From Mrakia gelida (lineage: Eukaryota > Basidiomycota > Tremellomycetes > Cystofilobasidiales > Mrakiaceae), in assembly GCA_024345305.1 (NCBI GenBank), contig BRON01000009.1, positions 620,001-684,000 of the forward strand: 64,000 bases of DNA, read 5' to 3'. Shown here one piece after another: positions 11,924 through 24,284 of the stretch. The position numbers and the translations under genes are program-made. Within the stretch, counting starts at the first letter, position 1. Every line of letters begins with the position of its first letter. Below the pieces are notes generated by a model. It saw nothing but the letters and a program-made list of their open reading frames with translations. It was not told the origin of the DNA and ran no database searches.

Positions 11924-14900
11924 CTACTCCTCCCAGCAACCTCCAACCAACCCCAACGCCTCCCCCGCCATCAGCCGCGAGTCCAGCTTCCCTCCGATGA
12001 TCTCCTCCTCTCCGTCGTAGCCTGATCCGATCGGAAGGTATCCATCTTCGTCTGCTGAAGCGTTGAGGCGAGGTAAAAGGGCCAGAGCGAGGAGGGAGGG
12101 GTAGAGGTGGAAGAGATGGGCGAGAGGCGACGAGAGGATGAGGTTTCGGAAAGGGACTGGACGAGCGGAGGAGAAGACGAGGTCAGCTGACATCGCAACG
12201 AGGAGGCGAAGACGAGATGAGGGGGAGAAGGACCCACTCTCGGTCGAGTTTGACGAGGTTGAGGCCGGCGGAGAACGAGGAGGGAACGTCTTCTCGAACA
12301 AAGTCAGCTCGAGGAGCTTCTTCAGGACGTAAACGAGTTCCTCTTCGCGTATACTGGAAAAAAGATGGTCGAGGTCAGTTGAGGCCTCGAAGAAACGGAA
12401 GGGAGAGCTCGAACGAACCGAGGGAAAGGCATCGCTCCTCGTAACGGCTGATCGGCGAGGTACGAAGCCAGAACCAGTGAGCACCTCTCCATCAGAGCAG
12501 GCAAGCACAGCGAGGCAACCCGTTTCCGAGGTTCCATATCTGGGAGAACAAGAAAGCGAAGAGACAGGTCAGCAAAGCCCTCCTCGAGGAAGCAGAACGA
12601 AAACGCGACGCGAACTCACTCGACTCGACCCTCTGCGTGAGCATGAACAGCACGTCGAAGCACCACCTTCTGAACCTCTCCCTCGGCAGCCCAACGATCT
12701 CAGCCGTCGTCCCGTACAGCGTCTGCTTCGTCGTCTTCGACCACCCTCCCTCGTCGTCTTCCATCTCCAACGAAGCTCCCTTGAGTCCCTCGGTCTCGAA
12801 TCGATAGAATCGAGAGGCTTGTTGCAGGCACCGAGCGAGCTTGACGATGAGGTGATCAGGGACTCGAGAGGATCCGATGATGGGGATGAGGTCGGTTTCG
12901 AGGGAGGAGAGGTAGCGAAGGTCGAAGGTTTCGTCGATGGTTTGAGCTTCGAGAGGAAGAATGTCGGCGGGACCGCTGAGAGAGACGAGGAATCCAAGTC
13001 AGGTCAGCTTCGTTCGGAGGAGTGAAAGGATCGAGACAAGCGCACCAATCAGCAAGCAAAGCTCCCGAGTAGAGGTCGAGTAGGTGGCTCCAGATGGCTT
13101 GATAAGATTCCGGCGAGAGTTCTGGAGAAGAGGACGAGAGTCAGGCTTCGCTTCGTCGGGGAGAGAGGATGTTCGACGTACTCGAGTCCTGAGCTGAGAG
13201 AACCGAGCAGATAGGCTTGACGATCCGAAGGAAGTGGTTGGTGGCCTGGAAGAAGGACCAAAGAACATCGAAATTAGAAGACGCGTCGAAGAGAAAGGGA
13301 AAGTCAGGGCGACTCACCGTCTTCCAAAGCGGCGGCTCGTCTCCGTATTTGAACGACGGCGGGCACTCGTACTACAGGAACGAAGACGAGAAAGGTCAGT
13401 CAGAGCCTCCGAGAGAAGAGAGAGGGAGAGAAGCGTACCTTGAGCTTGATCTGAAGGAAAGAAGAGGGCGACGAAGGTCAGCGAAGGCAAGTCGCGTCGA
13501 ACCTTTCGAACGAACTTGAACGAAGACTCACAGGAAGCGAGTAAGCCTTCACGAGCTGCTCCACCGTCCCACCAGTAAACAAATCCACCTCTCCCTGATG
13601 CTTCAAAAACACCTCAATCGCCACCTCCATCGCTCTCTTGCTCACAGCAACGAACGTCAACCTCCTCGGCTTCCTCCCTTTCCCCTTCTCCTCTCCCACC
13701 ACCTCCCCACCCCTGAAACTGCTCGCGTACGCCAACGTGATCAAGCTCGACAGATCCTGGAGGAAGACAGCGGCTGATCCTTCGATGGAGGAGAGGTCAA
13801 GGACGGCGAAGACGTCGAAGATGACTTGTTGAAGAGGAGTGAGGGAGTCGACGTCCGGACGAATGTCGCCTCCTGGATGGACGGTCATGATTCCCTTGAG
13901 GATCGAGAGGATGGATTGGAGGCGAGCCATGGACCAAAGGGATTTGGATTGACGGAGGAGGGGTTGGAGGGTGTTGACGAAGGCGATGAGGGTGGCTTGG
14001 GTGAAGGGAGGAGGAGCGGGAGGGGAGGAGGGAGTCGAGGAGGAGGGAGGGGGTGTCGAGGATCCGTGAGCTTCCGCGACTTTGAGGACGTCTTGACCCA
14101 TCGATTCCCAGGTCGACCACGACTCCTTCATGAGTTCCTCGAGGAGCTCCGGCGACGACGTGGTGCTGCTGTTCTCCCATGCGACGATGACGCCCGAGAC
14201 GGCCTGAACTGCTGCTGTCGATATCGAGGGAACGCCCGACGCGAAAGCGGCACCGATCTGACTGAGGAACTGCTTCCAGATCTTGGTAGCATCCGGTAGG
14301 TTGACGAGGTTGGTGAGGAAGAACGACGAGAAGATCCCTCCTACACTCTGAAGCGCGAGGCAATCCGACTCGTACCACTTCTCTCCCTCTCCCTCCTCCT
14401 CCACTCCAACCGACAGCCCTCCCAATCCTCCTCCCTCCACTCCGTCCGAGAACGCCTTCAGCGAATCGAACAAAGGGAAGATGATCTCCCAAACGCACTC
14501 CGTCCAGAGCTTGTCGTCCAACGTCGATCCGTAGAGCTCGATTGATCGGAAGAGGGTTTGCATGGCGCTCATTCGAACGTCTGCTCGAGGATCGAGACAG
14601 CACGTGAGGAGTTCCCTGACGATGAAGAGCCAGAGGTCGTCATAGGCTTGACTGTCGGGTCCTTTTTGCGAGCGACGAGTTTGGACGGCGTCCGAGACGT
14701 TCCAGAGGGAGCCGATGGAGGAGAGGGAGATGTTGACTTCGTCGGTTTGACGAGAGAAGTCGGCGAGGGCGGTGATGCAGGATTTGAGGTCGGGAATGGA
14801 GAGGGAGAGGAGGAAGTCGGTAATGATGAGGGTGATCTGAGAGAGAGGAGCAGGAGGGTCAGCGAGGAGTCGACGCCAACGAGAGAGAGAGATGAGACGC

Positions 14901-17900
14901 GACTCACGGATTGGAACGCCGTTCGAACGAGCGAAGCATTCCCTCTTGAGCCTCCACCGAGGCCTCCCTGAGCAGATACCGAAGGTCTAATCCGCACGCT
15001 CGCTCCCCCCGAAGCTGCAGCTCCAGCCTCTCCGCCGCTTCCCTCCGCGAGCGTTCCCAACTCTCCCGCCTTCCTGCAAACCGAACTCAAACACGCGAAC
15101 ACTCTCTCCCAACCAGTCGCCATCTCGTGTCCTGCGCTCTGCAGGATCTGGTACAACGCCTCGAGAGCTAGCCTCCTGATGTCGACGTCCGTCTGTTGGT
15201 AGTAGGTCGCCGACGAAGAGGAGACCGGTTCGACCTGTCTCGCGAGGGACGAGAGGACGAGGTGTTGGGTTCTCGCTTGGATTTCGGGTGGGTGAGAGGA
15301 GGCTGATCGGATGGAGGAGGTGAGGAGTTCATCGAGAGTGGAGGCTGCTTGAAGTCGGTTGGTGGATGAGGAGATGGAATGGGAGAGAGCGAGGAGGAGA
15401 TGGTCGACGATCGTTGACCAGCCGTGGGAGGGATCGTTCGAGACGAGACGACGAAGGTTGATTTGGGAGATTTGAGCGAGCTTGGAGACGGCGAAAGATC
15501 GGTCCCCGTGTTGGCGCTTAGTGACGAAAAGTCAGAGGGGGTCGTGAAGGAAGTCAGCTCGGAAGTCAAAGTCATCGCGACGAGGTTTGAAAACGAGAAA
15601 GAAAGAACTCGACTCACGTTCGTCTTCAACGTATGCATCCCACTGGCTCTCCTCCTCATCGGTCCAGGACTCTCTGGTATCGAGCTCAGATCCGTCGAAC
15701 TTCCCTGATTGCTTCCGACCTCACTCCCTCCGACGACCTCAATCCCTGGTCCTCCCAAACCCATCATCTCCCCACTCAGCCTCACCAGAGCCTCGAGGAA
15801 GTCCGTAAACGCCTCGTCGTCCAGCTCGGCGACGCAGACCTCGAAGACGTGATTAATCGACGCGTGAACGACGTCGATCTCTTGTTCCGAGACGAGGCCT
15901 TGACTGGGAGCGGGAGGGGCGTCGGAGCGGGAGGAGGGATGGGAGGAGGAGGAAGTCGACGAGGATGGTATCCGATCGGGAGGAGAGAACGACGACCTCC
16001 TGGGATTGGGAGATGCTGGTACGTTGAGTTGCTTCCTCTGGCCGTTGGAGGTGGTCGACCTCCTCGGCGTCAGGACGAAACTCGAGCTCTGGAGAGCCTC
16101 GAGGATGTCGAACCAGCTCTTCCCTAAGCTTCCTCCCAACAACTCCGTCACGCTGATGAGAACCTTCAGGCAAGCCAGGTTCCTCGAAGATAGGCTGGGA
16201 GGTTGATGTGGCGTCGCTCCTCCAGTTAGGGCGGTGAATCCGAGAGCTTCGACGCTGCTCATGACGCTTGGGGAGCGAGGAGTTTGAGGGAGATCCGACG
16301 AGGCGAGGGCTGAGACGACGGCTTGAGGGACGGCGAATCGAGAGAGGGTGGAGATGAAGGCGTTTCGTTCCGTTGGGAGGGAAAGGAGTCCGCAGATGAT
16401 GGTGAACTCGTGGAGGGAGGAGAGGGTGTCGACGAAGAGCTGTTTTTCGACGCGTCAAACGGGAAGGTCAGCTTCGATGTTGGACGCGTCGAGCACGTTT
16501 AAAGCAGACGAGAAAGAGGACTCACCTCGTCCGAGAGGTTCCGTCCAACGAAGAAGCTGAGAGCAGCTAGGATAGCAGGCCACCCAGCTTCTACCATATC
16601 CCTCGTCGTATCCGCGTCTCCTGCGTTCTGGATCTGCTCGACGAGGCCTCCTTTCCTCTTCGCGACTTCGAGCGACGAGTGGAGAGGGACGATCGAGGAG
16701 TAGACTGGTGTGACTGATGAGGCGAATCCTTCGACGACGATGTTGAAGCACTGCAGGGAGAGCAGGTAGAGGTAGGTTTCCGGGAGGGGAGGAGGTTCGA
16801 GCTTGTCAAGTTGGTCGATGCTGAAGAGACGAGAGGACGATGAGAGGTTAGTACAGACTCAAGCCCTCTTGGAACATGATATCAACTCACCACTGGACTT
16901 TGACCGTACTCGCAGCTCCCAGACCAGCCGTGCTGTCCATCGTCAGACTCGCGACGACCGTGCTCACTCCACTCGCGACCATCCCAGCGACCATCTCCAA
17001 ACTCCCGTACGGATTCGTTGCAGCAGCTCCTCCAACCTCTCCTTGAGGCGATCCAGGCACCTGCTCGACGTGGGAGACTCCGAGTCCTCCCATCTGCGAC
17101 GACACTCCGAGGAGAGACGGTTTCTCCGTCGCGATTCGGTTGAGCGTCGAGAGGAGGGTGGAGAAGATGTTGGTACTCGGTGGTTGATGACGATGATGAG
17201 GAGTTGAAGTGGGAGTGGTAGGAGGGGAGGAGGAAGGTGGTAGTGGTGCCGACGAGCCTCGAATCCAGACTTTGCGAAGGAGTTGAGCGTCCGAACACAA
17301 CCCTCGCAGACACTCCATGGCCAACACCCTCAGCCAGACCGGCGACTCCTTCCCAGAATGGGCATGATGCTTCTTCTCGTCATCTGAAGCGGCGTCGAGT
17401 CCCTCGAGTGAACCCTGTTCTCCAGCGACGATCTTGATGAGGAGACCGAGGAAGCGTTTCGATTCGGTGACGAGCTCGTTCGAGAAGAGTCGGAGGAGGA
17501 GGAAGACGACTCGGATGAGACGGAGAGTGAGAGGGAAAGAGGAGGTAGATGCCGCTGAGGTGAGAGAGAGGTTTCGAAGGAGGACTGGGCAGAGGTGTTG
17601 GTGAAGGAGGAGGAGGAGCTCGGAGTGCTGAAGGAAGACGAAGACGCGAATTCAGCGGAACGGTTTCGAGTAGAAGAGAGGGAGACGAGGTACACACCTT
17701 CCTGAAGACTCCGGCGTAGTTACTGAGGATACTCTCGATGAGCTCTAGTCCGAATGGTCGAGGGAGATGGGTGAGCATGAGGAGTTGTTGCTTTCCCGTC
17801 GCTGGAGTTGAGGTGGTGAGAACGCAGAGATCCTCGAAGAGACGGTATCCATCGAAAGCGGAAGGGTAGAGATCCTTGTCCGTCCCATCGGGAAGAGGTG

Positions 17901-19005
17901 TCAACGTTGCTGCAGAATCGAAACATCCAAAGTCAGCCGCGGTTGAGGAAAGGGACGAGCTCGGCGCGACGACGAGGAAGCTAAGCTCACGAGAAGTCGA
18001 GCACGTCCCGTTCTTGAGCGTCTCGTCCTCAGCGACGATCTTGTCGAAGGTCACCATGACTCCTTGTCTCAAAGAAGCCGCTGCTGTTGAGGAAACGACT
18101 GGAATCCGACTATCTCTGAGCTCGAAGACGAGTCGAAAGGCCTGGGAGGGAAGGAACGAAGCGAGCTCATCAGTTTCCCTTCTCCTTTACTTTTGGGTCG
18201 ATGAGGCGCAGAAGACAGTAGATATGACTCACATCTCCTAGAAGAGTACCATTCACAGGTCCTATAGTGAGAATTACGAGCACTGCCTGGAGGATCTTGA
18301 GCTGAATGTCGACGCCTTGATTGATGACCGACTGGAGATCTTGGATGAACGACGGGATTTGAGCCTGATAAGGTAGCAAGACCAGCATGATCAGCATCGA
18401 AGGAAGCATGTCCAGAGACGCTCGCGAGCCTAGATCGTGCAGAATGGGACGTACCTCGGAGACGGTGTGAAGAGCAACGAGTCGCTGCATCGAGCTGATG
18501 CAGATGGCCACGACCTTCGGATTCTTGCTCCTCATCCCAAGCGACACGGGGTTGATAAGATCCTCGGCATGAGGTCCAGCTGTAGTATCGGCGAAGAGTT
18601 GGAAGGTCAATCGAGCGAGAGGAGGGGAAGCAACGTGGCAAGGGAGGAGGGAAGGGAAGCGGCCGAGAGATGGTCGACGCCTCCTTCCTTCCCTCTCTCT
18701 CTCCTCCCTCCCGTGCCCAAGAGGACGAAACTCACCAGCGCTCCAATCCCTCTTTCCTCCTCCTTGATCCTTCAGGAGAGCTAGAGCCTTCTCTGCTGCT
18801 TCCTTTACTTCTGGATGTCTTGAGAAGAGAGAGAAGTCGTCCCAAACCCAATCCGTCGAGGTCAGCTTGAGCTCTCTCTCCTTCCCTCTCTCCCGCTTCC
18901 CTCCGCCCCCTTTGCAAACGAGTTCAAGAGAGATTGAACATACCTCCTCTTGCATTCCTGAATGATCTGTTGTAGATCTGAAACGAGAAAGATTTCGCTC
19001 GACAT
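11924..19005 (-). CDS. MON2: MON2, endosome/trans-Golgi Arf-GEF-like scaffold
   Basis: A very large gene with roughly 20 introns and well over 1,500 residues. The start ATG at 19005 gives MSSEIFLVSDLQQIIQECKR followed after one intron by PEVKEAAEKAL, the Mon2 DCB-domain opening. The DCB region continues through NPVSLGMRSKNPKVVAICIS and QLKILQAVLVILT. A HUS-like box follows (FEDLCVLTT, then RPFGLELIESILSNY). Around 17300 the frame gives WLRVLAMECLRGLCSD, and near 14500-14650 DLWLFIVRELLTCCLDPRA and VRMSAMQTLFRSIELYGS, the characteristic Mon2 central repeat. The last exon ends in TAG at 11924. Mon2 resembles large Arf-GEFs but lacks a Sec7 domain, and no Sec7 motif was seen here. It works with Dop1 and Neo1 in endosome-to-Golgi traffic. 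Linkers are Ser/Pro-rich. The gene identity is strong; individual exon borders were not all resolved. Confidence 0.85.
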
Positions 19006-19133
19006 GGTGTCGACGTTGAGAGCGACCTTCTGAGCTCGCAGCCCATTTCGGAGCAAGCTCACGTCGTCCTCCCTTCTTCCCCCCCCTCCAAACCACAACT
19101 TTCCCTACGTTTCAGCATCCTCTCTTGGACATC
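19006..19133. promoter_or_regulatory. 128-bp divergent promoter, MON2 / F-box gene
   Basis: The start codons of MON2 (minus) and the F-box gene (plus) lie about 128 bp apart, so both promoters must sit here or overlap the 5' ends. A C-rich tract (about 19081-19088) is the only obvious feature. No specific binding site is claimed. Confidence 0.4.
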
Positions 19134-21401
19134 ATGAGGACCACCAGAGCTCGAGCTATCGCTTCGGTACGTTCACATTGTAGACCGAGGTTGCTGAGAG
19201 GTCTCGGAGGCGAAGGAAGACGACTCTCGAACGCTGACCTCCCAACCCTCCTTTCCCTTTCATCTCCTCTTCGCCACCGTCCCCTTCTCAGCACTGCATC
19301 GTTACCAGAGTCCCAGTCGAGGTCCTTACTCAAATACTTCAGTACGCCAACATCAAACCTGCCGACCTTGCTTCGATAGCCTTGACGTGCCGCTACCTTC
19401 GAGCTGTTCGTCCACCCTCCGCTCCTCTCACTCCTCGCTCCCTCTTCTCGAGACTCAACGCGTTCCCTGCTCTCTTCGGTTCCAGATCGCCAGTCCTCTC
19501 CTCCTCCAGGAGATATCTTTCCACGCGAACAACAAAGCGAGCTTTGCACCCCTCGAGGCGGTGGTGGGAAACGCTCAGAAGGGAGCGCTCGTAAGGTGAG
19601 TGCGCTTCCTCCTCCTCGACGTTCTATCCAAGCTGACCCTCGACCCTCGGTTCTCGCAGGGCCCTCATGATCAACGAAGGGAAGACCAATATCTCATCGA
19701 ACTGAGCTCCCGTCTACAGCAGCATCCTCGTCAAAGCCCTCGACGTCCTCGTCAATCTCGAGAAGATCACCCTCCCCTTCGCCCTCCTCGATCAAGCGGT
19801 CTTCGCCTCCATCTACAACACCCCTTCCATCATTCGACTTGGTATCTTCCCCGCTCAACTACCTCAAAAGGCTCCTACTCTCGACCTCCTCTCTCGAAAC
19901 GCATTCCCCTCTCCTCGAACGTCGGCCCTCGTCGTTCCAAGGCTCGTTTCCCAACTCAGCGGAAACTCCTCCTCCTCCATCTGCACCACCTTCATCTCGA
20001 ACCTTCTCGACTTCCTCGTCTTCCACTCCATCTCTGTTGAGTCGATTCGAATCGCCTATCTCCACACCAAATCCTCACTCGGCACCTTCCTCACGACCAG
20101 CGCCTTCGCGTGCCTCAAGGAGGTCGACATCACCTTCCTCCCCTCCGCTTTCACGCGATGCGTGAGCTGGCTGCTGCAGGTCATCACCGCTCAGCCGTCG
20201 CTCGAGACGCTCACGTACACTGTCTTGAACGCCTGGGACGGGTTCGAGCTCGGACGAGGAAGTTGGGCGGGTTGGTCGAACGGAGCTGCGATCCTACCCG
20301 TAGCGAGTTTGGAGGTGGCTTGGAGGGGAGTCATGGCGACGAGGTTGATGTTGAGGTTGAACCGAACCAAGGCAGACGAGGATTTCATCACCTCGGACGT
20401 CGAGATTCTCCTTCCCCACACCACCAGGGTCGTTCCCGCTCAGACGAGATCCATCTCGGACAACGAGCCCTGCATCTTTACCCTCTCGTTCGGCGCCGAC
20501 GATGATCGATTCAGCAGAGGGATTCCTTCAATCTCCTGGTCGGATTGGGTGAGCAGAAGTGTAATCGTCTTCTCTATCGAAGCTCAGGCTAATCAGCTCG
20601 CGTTTCTCTCTTCTTCTTCCTCGCCAGACCGAACACGTCGAGATCTTCACCTCCCACGAGTTCCTCCGAGCTCTCTTCTTCACCTGCTCGGTCACCCCCA
20701 CTCCAACCGTTACCACCACCATCGCCTGTTCCCCTTCCTGCTACGACTCCCTCCTCCAAAGCCATCCCCATCTCCACGCAGCGACCGAGCTCGTAGGCGG
20801 GTACGAGAAGCTCTGGTCGCTCGCCGTCGACCTCAACCTCGAACGACTCCGAACCCTCGCTGGATCGAATCAGGACTATGTTCTCGACGTGTTTTGGAGC
20901 GTCCTCGGAAAGAAGGGAGTGATCCTCGTCGAGTACGAAGGGACGGGACTCGAGCACGAACCCGACGCGGAGGGAGGCGCGAAGAGGAGGGAGATCGAGT
21001 TCGTGTCGATGATGGAGGAGAAGTCGGTCGCGGCGACGATCCTGGAGTGCGACTGCTTCGGATGTAGCGGGATCAGGTTGGAGGATCCAATTTCGGCGAT
21101 TAAGAGGTGCGGTGTTGACGAGGTGCGAGCAGCTTTGGCGGTTGGAGGGTTCGACTTCGAGGAGTTCGACGCGAGGTGAGTCGCGTCTCTCGTTCGCCCC
21201 TGTTCTCTCATCGAGAACCTCTTGATTGACCCTTTTCTCCTCGTCGCTCCGTTCAGATCTCCAACTCAACCCATCAAAGCCGACTCCTTCGAGACGTTCC
21301 TTCGGTGAGCCTCTCTCGACTTGGCCGCGTCGCTTTCTCCCCTCGCGTTCGTTCCCTTCTGACGTCGTCCTTCTTTCCACCATCGCAGATCCTCGACCTA
21401 A
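19134..21401 (+). CDS. F-box protein with C-terminal Cys motif
   Basis: Exon 1 (MRTTRARAIAS, from the ATG at 19134) splices to an F-box exon at about 19294: TRVPVEVLTQILQYANIKP then LASIALTCRYLRAV. Later exons run to about 20549, from 20629 to 21177, and through two short exons to TAA at 21401. The intron starting at about 19596 has two possible acceptors. The proximal one (about 19659) hits an in-frame TGA within 15 codons. The distal one (CTACAG, about 19714) keeps the frame open and joins to SILVKALDVLVNLEKITLPF. The long C-terminal region looks like a substrate-recognition fold without obvious LRR or WD repeats and contains a Cys-rich patch (ECDCFGCSG). As an F-box protein it should recruit targets to SCF. 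Target unknown. Confidence 0.65.
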
Positions 21402-21699
21402 CTTCGCACTCACGCTTTCTACCCCTCGGACCTCGCTCCATCGTTCCCTCTTTCTACGCTTTCGAGGACTGACGGCCGGATCGCGTCTCGTCGCCCTCCC
21501 TCCCTCCCTCTCTCTACGCTTCTTCCCTTCTTACGACAACGATAAGCATGCCTTCTCTCTCACCTACCTACCTCACCCGCCCCGAAAGCCTTTTGTCCAA
21601 AACCGGCACGAAATATATAAATCCCTCCCTTCCTTCGCCTCGAGCCAAGCTCACCTCCCAAACGCTCCTCCTTCCTCCCCTCCTTCCTCCCCAACGTGC
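21402..21699 (+). other. intergenic, pyrimidine-rich leader of rhodanese gene
   Basis: No coding gene is seen. The sequence is strongly CT-rich on the plus strand, and an AAATATATAAAT TATA-like stretch lies at about 21611-21622, some 80-90 nt before the first ATG of the rhodanese gene. It is a plausible core promoter element. Confidence 0.45.
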
Positions 21700-22497
21700 A
21701 TGTCCCTCCGCTCCCTCTTCTCCTCCCTCAAACCCATCTTCCCTCTCCGAACCATGGCCACCTCCATTCCTCAAACACCCAAATACATCTCAGCGGATGT
21801 GAGTCTGCCCCCCTCCTTGTAACCAGCCCTTCAATCTCCTTCCGTTCGAGCTCACCCTTCCCTCCCCTCCCTTTCCCGCCCACCCCGCCCCGCCCACCCA
21901 CCCTAGCAACTCGCCTCCCTCCTCCTCACCCCAACCTCTCCCACCCCCATCCAAGTCATCGACGTCCGAGACGACGACTTCCGAGGAGGCAACATCGTCT
22001 CTGCTCTCAACTACCCTTCAAGAGACGCCTCCCCTGCTGGATTCGAGAAGCTTGCGAAGGAGTTGAAGGAGAAGAAGGTGGAGAAGGTGGTTTTCCATTG
22101 TGCGTTGAGTCAGGTTAGGTGAGTATCCCCCAAGGAAAAACGAGCGAATGAAGGGGGTGGGAGGGAGGAGGGAGGGAGGGGGGATGGGGAGGGGGAAGGT
22201 GAGCGAGGACGAGAGAGCTGATGGCTTGGGTTGGGTTTGTGGATTGGGTTTATAGGGGCCCAAAAGCAGCTCGTCGGTACGCTGAAGCGCTGGGGAGGGT
22301 AGAGCCTTCATCGGAGCAGGAGATTTATATCCTTGAGGAGGGGTTTACGGGGTTTCAACAGAAGTATAAGGTCAGTTTTCGGTTGAGCTCGTCCTTCCTT
22401 TCCTCGTTGACTTCGAGGAACTGATCGGTTGAGTTTTGCGTTGTGGTAGAGCGAGCCCAAGTTGGTGGAGAAGTACATCAAGGCTCTTTGGGAGTGA
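21700..22497 (+). CDS. rhodanese-fold phosphatase, Ych1/Ibp1/Acr2 type
   Basis: Exons run from the ATG at 21700 (or 21754) to 21798, then 21907-22118, 22256-22370 and 22450-22497. The rhodanese/Cdc25-like core has IQVIDVRDDDFRGGNI (CH2A-like region). The active-site loop HCALSQVR is joined across the third intron to GPKAARRY, giving HCxxSxxRGP, the loop of the Cdc25-like Ych1/Ibp1/Acr2 group, with Cys as nucleophile. Such small enzymes act as phosphatases or arsenate reductases; which of these applies cannot be told. The length is about 150-160 residues, matching single-domain family members. The N-terminal extension between the two ATGs (MSLRSLFSSLKPIFPLR) is basic and Ser/Leu-rich like a mitochondrial presequence, so alternative starts could give two locations. 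Confidence 0.78.
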
Positions 22498-22720
22498 GGG
22501 AGAGGAGAGAATGTTGAGGGGTGGGAGAGGGAGGACAGATGGAGGGAGGAAGGCAGAAGTCGCGTCGAGACGGCCTCGACGAGGGAACTAAACTAGACTG
22601 GACGTTCGGTCAAACGGGATAGTGCTTCTTGCCTTTCGCTCTCGCTCTCGCGGTTGATAACAAGAAACAAACATATATGATCAGGTCTAATCCCTCCTCG
22701 AAATCCTCCACTCTCCTCGC

Positions 22721-24086
22721 TCAGAGACCCAACCTCCACCAACTCCCCTTCTTCCACTTTCCACTCCCCCCAGCCTCCGCTCCCTCCACTCCCGCTCCAA
22801 CAACAGTCACTCCAACCTCCTCCCCTCCTCTAGCCTCTGAGAACCGTTCCCTAGCCCCTCTCTTCTTCGCCAACTCAGCCATCCCGGGCGAAACTCGTCC
22901 AACGAACTTGCCGTCCTCGTCCGTCACGTCCACCCATTCTTTGACGCCCTGCTTGGCGAACGAGGAGGAAGAGGAAGAGGCGGAGGAGGGAGAGGTGGGT
23001 GTGACGAAGGGAGGAGGAGGAGGAGAGAGAGAATCGAGAGGGGTTGGGGGGAGGAGGAGAACGTCGCCTGTGACGGGGTCGATGGTTCGTTTGAGCTTTG
23101 CGAGGTTCCGTTCGGGGAACCGAGTGGCGATGACTCGCATGAGTTCTAGTTCACGGGAGCGGAGGTGGTTGCAGTAGTAGCTGAGGGAAGAAAGACGAGC
23201 GGAGGTTAGCTCGAGGCGGAAGATGGGACGAGCTCGAGCTCGAGCGAAGGGACGAGACTCACTTGGAAGCACCTCCGATGGTGATGAACGAGGCTACGAA
23301 CCACGTCAGAGCTGAGAAGGCTAGACGGGGACCTGAACCAAGCGAAGAAAGGGAAAGAGTCAGTTTGGGTCTGGTTGAGCGAATGAGAGGCAAGAGAAAG
23401 ATGTGAGAAGGAAGAAGGCAGAACGCGGAAGGAAGGTCGAAGGTGGTATCAGAGAGAAGATTAATTCGTATGTATTCCTCACACAAGTCCCATCGACAAC
23501 CGAAGTTTATCGTGGACGTTGATAGGAAAGAGCACATATAGTCTATCATCATGTAAAGCGAGCGTCCTCCCGAGAGAGGGAGGCGAACGGAGGAGAGGCG
23601 AGGGGAGCGAGGGCAAAAGTTTGGGAGAGCTAGAGATGGGAAGATCGAGCGAGATCGCGAGCGGAAAAAAGAGTTGGGAAGGAGGAGATGACACTCACCA
23701 GCAGGTCTCCCAGTCAAGAGTCTTATAGAAGCGAACCCGACTCCACCGGCGATTCCTTGAAGGAGGGAGGATCGCATGCAGGGGATCTCGGAGAGTCGAG
23801 TGGGAGAGAACTCGGAGAGTTCAGTCATCTGCGATAGACCACGAACAAAGGTCAGCTCGCATGTTCACACCCACGAGAAGAGAGAGAGAAAGAAGAAGGC
23901 AACGCACTCGAAGTTCAACTAGGTACGAACCTTTATAGCCTGCCAGAGGTTTCCAGCGGTGAGGGGAGCTGGACGGGGAGGAAGGATCGTCTTGTTGGGA
24001 TCCGTTTGTTTAGGATAGAAGTTGTCCCCGTAAGACGTAGCGGAGGTAGGATCGAAGGGAGCATCGGGGAGGGATCCAACAGCCAT
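22721..24086 (-). CDS. COX20: COX20, cytochrome c oxidase assembly factor
   Basis: The start ATG at 24086 gives MAVGSLPDAPFDPT and an N-terminal exon ending NLWQAIK. This splices (GTTCGT donor) to MTELSEFSPTRLSEIPCMRS at 23828. Then comes the Cox20 signature: IPCMRSSLLQGIAGGVGFAS with RLLTGRP, a second hydrophobic exon (LAFSALTWFVASFITIGGAS) and YYCNHLRSRE. Cox20/FAM36A is a two-span inner mitochondrial membrane chaperone for Cox2 maturation. The C-terminal half is long and disordered (Pro/Ser runs, then KQGVKEWVDVTDEDGKFVG), much longer than in yeast or man, and ends at 22721. The gene is divergent with SEM1. The tail beyond the membrane spans has no assigned role. Confidence 0.82.
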
Positions 24087-24284
24087 GGCTAGCACACGTT
24101 AAACGAAGAAAGAGAAGAAGAAGGGGGAGGGGGAGGGTGGAAGATGGAGGTGAGAAGGAAGATCGAAAGTCGAAAAGAAGGGAGAGCTCCAGGCAGGGAG
24201 GCGAAGCGGCTGGCGCGCTCGAGATCGTTGAGCTTCGAGCGAGCAGTGAGCTCCCACAAACCACCACTCCCACTTTCATTCACT
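24087..24284. promoter_or_regulatory. 198-bp divergent promoter, COX20 / SEM1
   Basis: The start codons lie 198 bp apart on opposite strands. The left part is purine-rich on the plus strand (about 24105-24190), which is pyrimidine-rich in the direction of COX20 transcription, the same leader style seen elsewhere. No specific regulatory site was recognised. Confidence 0.4.

Noticed and set aside
13797..14603. Minus-strand frame overlapping MON2 in another register
   Set aside because: Arg/Ser/Gly-rich shifted-frame product; the adjacent register encodes clear Mon2 repeats.
20589..21413. Long minus-strand open frame opposite the F-box gene
   Set aside because: Antisense shadow of a well-supported plus-strand exon; stop-poor because of codon bias, with no recognisable domain.
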